From an uncultured Oscillospiraceae bacterium (GTDB taxonomy: Bacteria > Bacillota > Clostridia > Oscillospirales > Oscillospiraceae), in contig CAJOIU010000012.1 of NCBI GenBank assembly GCA_905234855.1, positions 1-47,027 of the forward strand: DNA of 47,027 bases. Reading direction: 5' to 3'. Below, one piece after another: positions 1 through 7,811 of this stretch. The translations under genes and the position numbers were made by a program. Under the pieces are notes generated by a model. That model did not search any database, was not told the origin of the DNA, and saw only the letters and a list, made by a program, of their open reading frames with translations. Numbering within the stretch: the first letter of the stretch is position 1; every line of letters begins with the position of its first letter.

Positions 1-33
1 GAGGGCTTTGCCGAGGACAGCGCCGCCGATTGA
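1..33 (+). CDS. 3' end of an upstream gene (partial)
   Basis: The first 33 bases read in frame 1 as EGFAEDSAAD followed by TGA, acidic and compatible with the C-terminus of a protein that starts before the window. The stop lies 45 bases before the next start. Two other frames are also open here, so the frame is a guess; nothing can be said about function. Confidence 0.35.
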   Translation, partial: EGFAEDSAAD

Positions 34-78
34 CGGACGCCCCGCCCAACTCACCGCACCCCGGAGGTACCATCCACC

Positions 79-312
79 ATGTCCACCTTGATAACCACCC
101 TGCTTTTATCGGCTGTTTCCGCCATTCTGATGGCGCTCGGCTGCTTTGTGCGCCGACTGGCGCGGGTCTGCGGCATCCTTACGCTCGTGTGGCTCGCCGC
201 CGCCCTGCCGATCCTGTTTTTTCTGAATATCGGCTCGGAATTCGTCCTGCTGTTTTACCTCATCTCCGCCGTGTGCGGTCTTATGTGCAATTTCGGAGGT
301 AGACCGACATGA
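79..312 (+). CDS. small two-helix membrane protein, first gene of the O-acylation cassette
   Basis: A 77-residue protein with a ribosome binding site (GGAGGT) ten bases upstream. It has two hydrophobic segments (about residues 3-22 and 32-65, the latter probably two short helices) separated by a basic stretch (RRLAR). Its stop overlaps the start of the MBOAT gene by four bases (ATGA), so the two are translationally coupled. I do not recognise the family. By position it may be an accessory membrane subunit of the acyltransferase, as small membrane proteins often accompany DltB/AlgI-type systems; that role is inference. Confidence 0.7.
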   Translation: MSTLITTLLLSAVSAILMALGCFVRRLARVCGILTLVWLAAALPILFFLNIGSEFVLLFYLISAVCGLMCNFGGRPT

Positions 313-1826
313 CGTTCAATTCCCTTGCGTTTCTCATTTTCTTTCCGACGGTAACGCTCCTGTATTTCCTTCTGCCGAACCGTTTCCGCTGGATGCTGCT
401 GCTCGTCGCGAGCTATTATTTCTATATGAGCTGGAACCCCTCGCTGGTGTTCCTTATCCTGTTCACCACCGTCGTGTCCTACGGCGCGGCGCTGCTCCTT
501 GAAAAGACGGAAAGCAAAAAGCTGCGCAAGGCGTGTCTTATCATCACCCTGTGCGCGTGCCTTGGCGTTCTGTTTTTCTTTAAGTATTTTAACTTCCTCT
601 CCTCCACTGTCACCGGCCTTCTACGGCTGTTCCGGCTGCCGGTGAAGGATCATCTGCTCGATCTCATCCTGCCGGTTGGCATCTCCTTCTATACCTTCCA
701 GACGCTTTCCTACGTCATCGATGTATACCGCGGCACCATCCCGGCGGAGCGGCATTTCGGCTATTACGCGCTGTTCGTATCCTTTTTCCCGCAGCTCGTG
801 GCCGGTCCCATCGAGCGTCCTCAGAACCTGCTGCCCCAGCTCAAGGCCGAGCATCGCTTCGACCAGGACAACTTCCGCATCGGCATCAAGATCATGCTGG
901 CGGGCTTTTTCAAAAAGGTCGTCATTGCCGACCAGTTCGCCGCCTATGTGGTGCAGATCTATTCCCACCCCGAAACCGCCACCGCCCCGGCTATCATCAT
1001 CGCCACGGTCATGTTCACCTTTCAGGTATACTGCGACTTCTCCGGCTATACGGATATCGCCGTGGGCTGCGCGCGGATTATGGGCATCCGGCTGATGCAG
1101 AACTTCAACCTGCCCTATATGTCCCGCAGCATCCATGAATTTTGGCAGCGCTGGCATATCAGCCTCACAAGCTGGTTCCAAGACTATGTGTTCTATCCCC
1201 TCGCCATGAACAAGAAGCTCTCCCGCTTTGCCCGCAAGCTCGGCAAAAAAACCGGCAACCGGCAGATCGGCACGATGCTTCCCCAATGCGTGGCGCTGTT
1301 CATCACCTTCCTGCTGTCCGGCCTGTGGCACGGCGCTGCATGGACCTTCGTCCTCTGGGGCGCGATCCACGGGGCGTATCAGGTCATCGAGCGGCTGACG
1401 GACAAGCGCCGCAAAGCTCTGCGCCAGAAGCTCCATATCCCGGAGGAGAGCAAGCTTCTTGCCTGCTGGCAGGTCTTCATCGTGTTCTGGCTGGGCGTGT
1501 TCGCGCTGATTTTCTTCCGCGCCAACTCCGTATCCGACCTTGGCATCCTGCTGAAGAACCTCTTTACGAATTGGCGCTTCCTCGGCACCTTCGATCTGCT
1601 GGGGCTTGACGAAGTGGGCGTCCTCACCTGCCTCGTGAGTCTGCTGGCCATGAGCCTTATCGACCGCATGCTGGTGCAGGGCTGGCCAACACGCCGCCTT
1701 GCGGAAAACGGCGGTACGCTGCTGCGAACCGAGCTTGCCGCCTATCTCGTCATGACCATCGCCGTGGCGTGGCTCATGCTGCTGGCCGGAGACGGCGCCG
1801 CCGCCTTCATCTATTTCCAGTTCTGA
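309..1826 (+). CDS. MBOAT family membrane-bound O-acyltransferase (AlgI/DltB type)
   Basis: A 505-residue polytopic membrane protein of the AlgI/DltB group of the MBOAT superfamily, which moves acyl groups (usually acetyl or D-alanyl) across the membrane for attachment to surface polymers. Diagnostic stretches are LPVGISFYTFQTLSYVIDVY (residues 121-140), FPQLVAGPIERP (160-171), CDFSGYTDIAVG, FWQRWHISLTSWFQDYVFYPL, and the SGLWHGAAW motif with the invariant histidine at about residue 341. A second conserved histidine is at about 283. Length matches the family. It is coupled by overlap to the small membrane protein before it and is followed 12 bases later by an SGNH-like partner, the usual arrangement for alginate or peptidoglycan O-acetylation systems. 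The acceptor polymer cannot be told from sequence. Confidence 0.93.
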   Translation: MTFNSLAFLIFFPTVTLLYFLLPNRFRWMLLLVASYYFYMSWNPSLVFLILFTTVVSYGAALLLEKTESKKLRKACLIITLCACLGVLFFFKYFNFLSSTVTGLLRLFRLPVKDHLLDLILPVGISFYTFQTLSYVIDVYRGTIPAERHFGYYALFVSFFPQLVAGPIERPQNLLPQLKAEHRFDQDNFRIGIKIMLAGFFKKVVIADQFAAYVVQIYSHPETATAPAIIIATVMFTFQVYCDFSGYTDIAVGCARIMGIRLMQNFNLPYMSRSIHEFWQRWHISLTSWFQDYVFYPLAMNKKLSRFARKLGKKTGNRQIGTMLPQCVALFITFLLSGLWHGAAWTFVLWGAIHGAYQVIERLTDKRRKALRQKLHIPEESKLLACWQVFIVFWLGVFALIFFRANSVSDLGILLKNLFTNWRFLGTFDLLGLDEVGVLTCLVSLLAMSLIDRMLVQGWPTRRLAENGGTLLRTELAAYLVMTIAVAWLMLLAGDGAAAFIYFQF

Positions 1827-1838
1827 GGAGGGTGCAGC

Positions 1839-3431
1839 ATGAATAAAACCCTAAAATCCGTGATCGCCGTGTTCCTCGCACTGGTCATCAGTCTGCTCAT
1901 CGTGGTATCCACCGTGCTGATCCTTCCGCCGCAGTTCAGCCATCTGTATCTGGGCGAGCTGGCGGACAAATATGCCCGTCTGCGCAGCTTCGACGAGCAG
2001 AACAAGATCGTCATCATCGGCGGCAGCAGCGTCGCCTTCGGCATCAACTCCCAGATGATCGAGGAGACCCTCGGCATCCCCGCAGTGAATTTCGGCCTCT
2101 ATGGCCCCCTCGGCACCGCCATCATGATGGATCTCACCCGCGGTCATATAAACGAGGGCGATATCGTTATCCTCGCGCCGGAGACAGACCATCAGACCAT
2201 GTCGATGTACTTCAACGGCGAGGGCATGTGGAACTGCTGCGACAGCGATTTCACCATGCTATTCAAGATCCGCGCCCACGACTGGGGCGAGATGCTGGGC
2301 AGCTTCTGGACATATGCCCAGAAAAAATACCAGTTCTTCCTCTACGGCAAGCCCCATCCCGACGGCGTGTATGACCACGACTCCTTCAACGAATACGGCG
2401 ATATCATCTTCACCCGCACGGCGCCGGTCATGGAGGACTGGTACGATACGGAGGTGCTGGTGGATCTCGATCCCTCCATCATCGACGACGATTACCTCGA
2501 TTATATCAACGACTATATCGCCTACTGCAAACGGCAGGGCGCCACGGTCTATTTCTCATGGCCGCCCATGAACGCGCTGGCCGTGCAGCAGGATCTTTCC
2601 GGCATCCTCGCCTATGCCACCTATGTGCGGGAGCGGGTGGATTGTCAGGTCATATCCAATATCACCGACTATATCATGGCTCCCGGGTATTTCTACGACA
2701 CGAACTACCATGTCACCGACCGGGGCGTGATCGACCATACCGCCCGGCTCATTCAGGATCTGCAGAACTTCATGGGCGACGGCTCTCGGGTCGATATCGT
2801 CATCCCCGCGCCGCCCATCGCAGAGAACCCCGGCTTCAGCGGCGAGCCCATGCGTACCCCCGGCGGTATGCCCATGCCGCAGGGCCGCAACAGCGCCAAC
2901 GCCGCCCAGTTCAGCCCCCCGGCAGCGCATGGCGGGATTGACGCCGAAACCGAAGCCGAGCCCGAAACAGCGGCTGAGCCCACGCCCACCCCGGTTCCCA
3001 CGCCGGAGGTCGTCGGGTCGAGCCGGGACGCGGAATACTTCCTCACGGATTCCTTTACCGAAGGCCTCATGATCGTCGGTGTCACCGACGAGGGCAAAGC
3101 CCAGACCTCCCTCGAGGTGCCTTGGCTCATCGGCGGCGAGAAGGTCGTGGCCATCGGTGAGAACGCCTTTGAGGACTGCGACAGCCTGCGGAGCATCTAT
3201 ATCCAGAAAAACATTAACCGCATCATGCAGGGCGCCTTCGACAACTGCCCGCGCCTGACGGAGATCCATATCGACAACGATTCCGGCGCGAACATCCTCG
3301 TTCCCGGCGCCGGCCTGTTCGATAACGTCCCCTCCCGCGTGAAGGTCTATGTCCCCGCCAGCAGCTACGGTATGTTCCTCGCGGACTATTTCTGGGGCAA
3401 CTATATGGATCGCCTCGAACGGGAGAGCTGA
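1839..3431 (+). CDS. membrane-anchored SGNH/DltD-like protein with C-terminal leucine-rich repeat domain
   Basis: A 530-residue protein with an N-terminal signal anchor (about residues 7-30). The next part resembles the SGNH-fold partner proteins (DltD/AlgX/AlgJ) of MBOAT systems: a GGSSVAFGIN motif with the putative nucleophile at Ser63 and a D-x-x-Y-H-V-T-D stretch near residues 285-293 that would supply Asp and His. After a Pro/Thr-rich linker (TPTPVPTPEV, about 380-390) comes a BspA-like LRR_5 segment (about 395-525) with the typical IGENAFEDC...L..I.I...I..I..GAF..C pattern. The gene has a good AGGAGG site and follows the MBOAT gene by 12 bases. The C-terminal LRR module on an acylation partner is unusual and may bind the polymer or a surface protein. 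Transferase or esterase direction is not decidable. Confidence 0.8.
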   Translation: MNKTLKSVIAVFLALVISLLIVVSTVLILPPQFSHLYLGELADKYARLRSFDEQNKIVIIGGSSVAFGINSQMIEETLGIPAVNFGLYGPLGTAIMMDLTRGHINEGDIVILAPETDHQTMSMYFNGEGMWNCCDSDFTMLFKIRAHDWGEMLGSFWTYAQKKYQFFLYGKPHPDGVYDHDSFNEYGDIIFTRTAPVMEDWYDTEVLVDLDPSIIDDDYLDYINDYIAYCKRQGATVYFSWPPMNALAVQQDLSGILAYATYVRERVDCQVISNITDYIMAPGYFYDTNYHVTDRGVIDHTARLIQDLQNFMGDGSRVDIVIPAPPIAENPGFSGEPMRTPGGMPMPQGRNSANAAQFSPPAAHGGIDAETEAEPETAAEPTPTPVPTPEVVGSSRDAEYFLTDSFTEGLMIVGVTDEGKAQTSLEVPWLIGGEKVVAIGENAFEDCDSLRSIYIQKNINRIMQGAFDNCPRLTEIHIDNDSGANILVPGAGLFDNVPSRVKVYVPASSYGMFLADYFWGNYMDRLERES

Positions 3432-3458
3432 CCGCCCCTTGCCGAGCATAAAAAAAGA

Positions 3459-3487
3459 TTGACATTTCCCTCGAATGACTATATAAT
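3459..3487 (+). promoter_or_regulatory. SigA promoter of the aromatic operon
   Basis: TTGACA at 3459-3464 and TATAAT at 3482-3487 with exactly 17 bases between them: a perfect consensus promoter. Transcription should start near 3494, about 27 bases before the leader peptide start, leaving a leader of roughly 200 bases before aroF. Confidence 0.92.
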
Positions 3488-3520
3488 TCTTTCGTAATTT
3501 AAATTAAAGGGGATTTCAAC

Positions 3521-3577
3521 GTGAATCGCTTCTTCTTCGGCAGCTATGATTCCTACTATTACTTCCGTCAAAAGTAA
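3521..3577 (+). CDS. Phe/Tyr-rich leader peptide of the aromatic operon
   Basis: A short frame starting with GTG, eight bases after an AAAGGGG ribosome binding site (3507-3512), encodes MNRFFFGSYDSYYYFRQK and ends at TAA. Of 18 residues 4 are Phe and 4 are Tyr, with runs FFF (residues 4-6) and YYYF (12-15); there is no Trp. The gene downstream is DAHP synthase, whose isoenzymes are commonly controlled by Phe and Tyr. The layout matches the leader peptides of trp, phe and his operons: ribosomes starved for charged tRNA-Phe or tRNA-Tyr would stall on these codons. The peptide itself is probably without function after synthesis. Confidence 0.88.
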   Translation: MNRFFFGSYDSYYYFRQK

Positions 3578-3640
3578 TAGCGTTTTTGTGTTGCCGAAAA
3601 AGCGATCCGTCCAAGCCAATCAACCACCGCCGTGCAGCAC
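3525..3640 (+). promoter_or_regulatory. attenuator pause hairpin and antiterminator segments
   Basis: Hairpin 1:2 pairs TTCGGCAGC (3536-3544, in the leader peptide) with GTTGCCGAA (3590-3598) and ATCGCTT (3525-3531) with AAGCGAT (3600-3606), 16 pairs around a small internal loop. The alternative hairpin 2:3 pairs GTGTTGC (3588-3594) with GCAGCAC (3634-3640), which is the left arm of the terminator. Stalling at the Phe or Tyr codons would mask segment 1, free segment 2 and block the terminator; a ribosome at the stop codon (3575-3577) would reach into segment 2 and allow termination. Pairings were read by eye; the 7-pair antiterminator is the weakest part. Confidence 0.75.
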
Positions 3641-3661
3641 CGCCCGCTGCACGGCTTTTTT
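3629..3661 (+). terminator. intrinsic terminator of the aromatic leader (attenuator)
   Basis: A perfect 10-base-pair stem, GCCGTGCAGC (3629-3638) with GCTGCACGGC (3646-3655), a 7-base loop, and six T (3656-3661). It lies between the leader peptide and aroF with no gene of its own to end, so it must act as a conditional terminator. Confidence 0.92.
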
Positions 3662-3701
3662 ATTCCGTGTCCCCGATGCGAGAAAAGGAGTGTTCCGTCT
3701 C

Positions 3702-4706
3702 ATGATCACCGTATTGAAATCCAGCGCTACCGCCGAGCAGCGCGATCAGCTCATCCGCTGGCTGGAAGGCCAGAACGTGCAGGTCCATATCTCCGAGGGC
3801 AGCGAGTATACCGTCCTCGGCCTCGTGGGCGATACCGCCCATATCGACATGGAGCTTCTGGAAAGCCTCGACATCGTCGATTCCGTCAAGCGGGTGAGCG
3901 AGCCCTTCAAAAAGGTCAACCGCAAGTTCCACCCCGACGATTCCGTGATCGACGCGGGAGGCGTTCTCATCGGCGGCGGACATTTCGCCGTGATCGCCGG
4001 TCCCTGCTCCGTGGAGACCCGGGAGCAGATCATCGGCGTGGCGCATGCCGTCAAAGCCAGCGGCGCGGCGCTTTTGCGCGGCGGCGCGTTCAAGCCCCGC
4101 ACCTCGCCCTACGATTTTCAAGGCCTCCACGGTGAGGGACTGACGCTCCTCCTCGAGGCGAAAAAAGCCACCGGCCTTCCCATCGTCACCGAGCTCATGG
4201 ACATGCAGGACTTCGATCTGTTCGAAGATGTGGACGTGATCCAAGTCGGCGCGCGGAACATGCAGAACTTCGGCATGCTCAAAAAGCTCGGCCGCACCGA
4301 TAAAACGATCCTGCTCAAGCGGGGTCTTGCCAACTCCATCAAGGAGCTGCTCATGAGCGCCGAATACATCATGGCTGGGGGCAACGAAAACGTGATCCTC
4401 TGCGAGCGGGGCATCCGCACCTTCGAGACCTATACCCGCAACACGCTGGATATCTCCGCCGTGCCCGTGCTGCATGAGCTGACGCACCTCCCGGTCATCA
4501 TCGACCCGAGCCACGCCACAGGACACGCGAGCCTCGTTCCCTCCATGGCGCTTGCCGCCGCCGCCTGCGGCGCGGACGGCCTCATGATCGAGGTGCACAA
4601 CGACCCCATCCACGCCCTGTGCGACGGCGCGCAGTCCCTCACCCCCGCGCAGTTTGACGAGCTGATGGGGCAGGTGCGCCGCATTCTGGAGGTCGTTCGG
4701 TCATGA
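3702..4706 (+). CDS. aroF: 3-deoxy-7-phosphoheptulonate (DAHP) synthase, type I-beta with N-terminal regulatory domain
   Basis: Condenses phosphoenolpyruvate with erythrose 4-phosphate, the first step of aromatic biosynthesis. The start is ATG at 3702, eleven bases after AAAAGGAG (3683-3690); upstream in-frame codons run through the terminator hairpin and are not coding. The 334-residue product has an N-terminal ferredoxin-like domain (about residues 1-75), as in the Thermotoga maritima enzyme where it mediates feedback inhibition by Tyr and Phe, followed by the catalytic barrel. Visible family motifs are FAVIAGPCSVE, LLRGGAFKPRTSPYDFQG, VDVIQVGARNMQNF, ILLKRG and HLPVIIDPSHATGH. Thus both transcription (leader) and enzyme activity appear tuned to Phe/Tyr. 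It overlaps tyrA by four bases. Confidence 0.95.
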   Translation: MITVLKSSATAEQRDQLIRWLEGQNVQVHISEGSEYTVLGLVGDTAHIDMELLESLDIVDSVKRVSEPFKKVNRKFHPDDSVIDAGGVLIGGGHFAVIAGPCSVETREQIIGVAHAVKASGAALLRGGAFKPRTSPYDFQGLHGEGLTLLLEAKKATGLPIVTELMDMQDFDLFEDVDVIQVGARNMQNFGMLKKLGRTDKTILLKRGLANSIKELLMSAEYIMAGGNENVILCERGIRTFETYTRNTLDISAVPVLHELTHLPVIIDPSHATGHASLVPSMALAAAACGADGLMIEVHNDPIHALCDGAQSLTPAQFDELMGQVRRILEVVRS

Positions 4707-5536
4707 CGGTCGGTATCGTTGGCCTCGGCCTCATCGGCGGCTCGCTCGCCAAGGCGTATCAGCGGGACGGGAGCGTCACCGTCCTCGGCTGCGCCCGCAC
4801 GGAAAAGACGGAGCAATTCGCCCTGCTCGCGGAGGATATCGACGGCATCCTGACCCCGGATCGGCTGGCGGAATGCGACCTCGTGCTGCTGGCTGCCTAT
4901 CCGGAGGCATGCATCGAGTATATGCGCCAAAACGCCGACCGTTTCTCCAAAACCGGCATCGTGATGGACTGCTGCGGCACGAAAAAAGCCATATGCGAGA
5001 TCGCCTTCCCACTCGCGTCAGAGCATGGCTTCACCTTTGTGGGCGGGCATCCCATGGCGGGAACGCAGTTTTCCGGCCTCAAATACGCCAAGGCGACGCT
5101 TTTCGACCGCGCGCCCATGGTCATCGTGCCGCCCGCCTTTGACGATATCGCGTTCCTCGCCCGGGTCAAGGCGCTTTTGAAGCCCGCGGGCTTCGGGCGC
5201 ATCAGCGTGACTACCGCCGAGCAGCACGACGAGATGATCGCCTTCACCTCGCAGATGTGTCATGTGGTTTCGAACGCCTATATCAAGAGTCCCACCGCCG
5301 GACGGCATAAGGGCTTCTCCGCCGGCAGCTACCGCGACCTCACCCGCGTGGCATGGCTGAACCCCGATATGTGGGCGGAGCTCATCATGGAGAACCGCCG
5401 GAACATGCTGGAGGAGCTGGACTGCCTCATTGGCAATCTCATGCAATACCGGGACGCCATCGAGGAAGGCGACCGAGAGGGACTGCGGCAGCTTCTCGAC
5501 GAGGGCAGGCGCAGAAAGGAGCAGATCGACGGATGA
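4703..5536 (+). CDS. tyrA: prephenate dehydrogenase
   Basis: Oxidatively decarboxylates prephenate to 4-hydroxyphenylpyruvate, the tyrosine branch. The 277-residue protein opens with the nucleotide-binding VGIVGLGLIGGSLAKAY and shows the family stretch FVGGHPMAGTQFSGLKYA and later QMCHVVSNAY. The length corresponds to a catalytic domain without a C-terminal ACT domain, so direct allosteric control is not obvious. ATGA overlaps join it to aroF before and aroB after. It sits as second gene, ahead of the pathway common to all aromatics; no prephenate dehydratase for the Phe branch is in the window. Confidence 0.93.
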   Translation: MTVGIVGLGLIGGSLAKAYQRDGSVTVLGCARTEKTEQFALLAEDIDGILTPDRLAECDLVLLAAYPEACIEYMRQNADRFSKTGIVMDCCGTKKAICEIAFPLASEHGFTFVGGHPMAGTQFSGLKYAKATLFDRAPMVIVPPAFDDIAFLARVKALLKPAGFGRISVTTAEQHDEMIAFTSQMCHVVSNAYIKSPTAGRHKGFSAGSYRDLTRVAWLNPDMWAELIMENRRNMLEELDCLIGNLMQYRDAIEEGDREGLRQLLDEGRRRKEQIDG

Positions 5537-6594
5537 AGATCATCCATGTTCCCACCTCGACGCCGTATGACGTGGAGATCGGCGCGGACGCTCTTTCGCT
5601 GGCGGGCAAGCGTATCCGCCGTCTCTGCCCCAAGGCGGAGCGGATCGCCGTCGTTTCGGACGACATCGTGTTCCCTCTGCACGGCGAAAAGCTCATGGCA
5701 AGCCTCGCCGCCGCGGGACTCGACGCGGAAAGCTATATCCTGCCCCACGGCGAGGCGTCCAAGAACGCCCAGACGCTCATTGGGCTTCTGAATTATCTGA
5801 CGGAACGGCATATCACCCGCTCCGATGCGCTCATCGCCCTCGGCGGCGGCGTCGTTGGCGATCTGACCGGCTTTGCCGCCGCGGTTTATATGCGCGGCAT
5901 CGCCTATATCCAATGCCCTACCACGCTTCTGTCCGCCGTGGATTCCTCCGTCGGCGGCAAGACCGCCGTGGATCTTCCCGCCGGGAAGAATCTCATGGGC
6001 GCATTCTGGCAGCCGCGCTGCGTCCTGTGCGACACGGACGCGCTGGAAACGCTGCCGGGGAGCATCCTCGAGGACGGCTGCGCGGAGGTCGTCAAGACCG
6101 CGCTGCTGTTCGATCCGCCCCTCTTCGGTCTGCTCGGACGGGAGGGAAAGAACTTTGACCGGGAGCATGTCATCGCCCGCTGTGTTTCCCATAAGCGGGA
6201 TATCGTCGCGGAGGACGAATACGACACCGGGCGGCGGGGGCTTCTGAACCTCGGCCATACCCTCGGCCATGCGCTGGAGGCGTGCAGCGATTTTGCCCTC
6301 TCCCACGGCCGCGCCGTCGCCATCGGCACCGCAGCCGTATGCCGCGCCTCGGCCAAGGCCGGCTTCTGCGATCCATGGCTTCCGGCGGAGATAAGCCGCG
6401 TCCTGTCGCTGTTCGGTCTGCCGACGGAAACGGATATGCCCATCGATCGGCTCATGCCCGCCATGCTCAGCGACAAAAAGCGCGCGGGCTCTCTTGTGAA
6501 CGTCGTGGTGCCGGAGCGCGTGGGCAAAAGCTCGCTGCGTCCCATGGACGCGGCGCAGCTCAAGGAATTTATGGAATCGGGACTGAAATCATGA
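5533..6594 (+). CDS. aroB: 3-dehydroquinate synthase
   Basis: Cyclises DAHP to 3-dehydroquinate using NAD and a divalent metal. The start at 5533 (ATGA overlap with tyrA) gives 353 residues, normal for AroB; longer upstream frames only read through tyrA. Family motifs include LPHGEASKNAQTL, ALGGGVVGDLTGFAAAVYMRGI, CPTTLLSAVDSSVGGKTAVDLP-type sequence, DGCAEVVKTALL, and GLLNLGHTLGHALE, the last with metal-binding histidines. It overlaps aroA by four bases. Confidence 0.95.
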   Translation: MKIIHVPTSTPYDVEIGADALSLAGKRIRRLCPKAERIAVVSDDIVFPLHGEKLMASLAAAGLDAESYILPHGEASKNAQTLIGLLNYLTERHITRSDALIALGGGVVGDLTGFAAAVYMRGIAYIQCPTTLLSAVDSSVGGKTAVDLPAGKNLMGAFWQPRCVLCDTDALETLPGSILEDGCAEVVKTALLFDPPLFGLLGREGKNFDREHVIARCVSHKRDIVAEDEYDTGRRGLLNLGHTLGHALEACSDFALSHGRAVAIGTAAVCRASAKAGFCDPWLPAEISRVLSLFGLPTETDMPIDRLMPAMLSDKKRAGSLVNVVVPERVGKSSLRPMDAAQLKEFMESGLKS

Positions 6595-7811
6595 AAGCGA
6601 CGATCTATCCCGCCGCCCTCTCGGGCGACATACCGGCCATCGCCTCGAAATCACAGGCGCATCGGCTGCTCATCTGCGCCGCGCTGGCGGACACAGATAC
6701 CGTTGTGCGCTGCGCCACGCTATCGGCAGATATCGAGGCCACGGCGGATTGCCTCCGCGCCCTCGGCGCAAAGATCGCGCGGACGGACGACGCTTTTTTC
6801 GTGGAACCGATCCGCTCTCTGCCTGAAAAGGCCGTCATCGACTGCGGCGAAAGCGGCTCTACCCTGCGCTTTCTGCTGCCCGTGCTCTGCGCCCTCGGCG
6901 TGGACACGACCTTCGTCATGCATGGGCGGCTGCCGGAGCGCCCTCTCTCTCCCCTTTGGGAGGAGCTGGAGCGCCACGGCGCGAGGCTTTCCCGTCCGAC
7001 GCGGGACACCATCGCCGTATCCGGCAGTATCACCGGCGGCGGTTATACGCTGGCGGCGGACGTTTCCTCGCAATTCATCAGCGGATTGCTGTTTTCCCTG
7101 CCCCTCGTGGGCGGCGGGCATATCGCGCTCACCGGCACGCTTGAATCGGCCTCTTATATCGAAATGACCGTGCGGGCGCTGGCTCGCTTCGGCGTGGCCG
7201 CCCGCTTTACGGAGGGCGCGTATGATATCCCCGCCCAAGCGGGCTATGTCTCTCCCGGGGATGTGACCGTGGAGGGCGACTGGTCGAACGCCGCCTTCTG
7301 GATCGCGGCCGACCGCATTCTCGGCGGCACGCTCAATATCACCGGCCTCGACCCGGACTCACCGCAGGGTGACCGCGCGGTCGAAAAAGCCTCGCTGCGG
7401 ATCGCGGCGGGCAGCGCCGTGATCGACTGCCGCGATATCCCCGATCTTGTGCCGGTTTTGAGCGTGCTGGCCGCCGTCAGTCCCGGGCAGACACGGTTCA
7501 TAAACGCAGGCCGCCTGCGCATTAAGGAAAGCGACCGCCTCGCCACCACCGCAGCGCTGCTGACCGCCCTCGGCGGGCAGGTCGAGGAGCTGCCGGAGGG
7601 ATTGAACGTTACAGGCGTTTCCCGTCTTTCCGGCGGCGAGGTAGACAGCGCCAACGACCACCGCATCGCCATGAGCGCCGCCGTCGCCGCGCTGGCATGC
7701 GACGCGCCTGTCATACTGCACGGGGCGCAGGCCGTGAATAAATCCTATCCCGCCTTCTGGACGGATTATCGGCGTCTGGGCGGTCGGGTCGTATTGGAGG
7801 AGGAGCCATGA
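6591..7811 (+). CDS. aroA: 3-phosphoshikimate 1-carboxyvinyltransferase (EPSP synthase)
   Basis: Transfers the enolpyruvyl group of PEP to shikimate 3-phosphate. The start at 6591 overlaps the aroB stop. The 406-residue product is slightly shorter than many homologues (about 425). Visible signatures are SKSQAHRLLICAAL near the N-terminus, DCGESGSTLRFLLPVLCALG (substrate-binding region), FISGLLFSLPL, EGDWSNAAFW, and RLRIKESDRLATTAALL near the C-terminus. Part of the tightly overlapping aromatic operon. Confidence 0.95.
   Translation: MKATIYPAALSGDIPAIASKSQAHRLLICAALADTDTVVRCATLSADIEATADCLRALGAKIARTDDAFFVEPIRSLPEKAVIDCGESGSTLRFLLPVLCALGVDTTFVMHGRLPERPLSPLWEELERHGARLSRPTRDTIAVSGSITGGGYTLAADVSSQFISGLLFSLPLVGGGHIALTGTLESASYIEMTVRALARFGVAARFTEGAYDIPAQAGYVSPGDVTVEGDWSNAAFWIAADRILGGTLNITGLDPDSPQGDRAVEKASLRIAAGSAVIDCRDIPDLVPVLSVLAAVSPGQTRFINAGRLRIKESDRLATTAALLTALGGQVEELPEGLNVTGVSRLSGGEVDSANDHRIAMSAAVAALACDAPVILHGAQAVNKSYPAFWTDYRRLGGRVVLEEEP

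Noticed and set aside
3546-3701. Longer aroF start reading through the leader
   Set aside because: The extension runs through the terminator hairpin and lacks a ribosome binding site; the start at 3702 matches the family N-terminus.
3494-3701. T-box riboswitch upstream of aroF
   Set aside because: No T-box consensus or specifier-loop arrangement is visible, whereas a leader peptide and terminator account for the whole leader.
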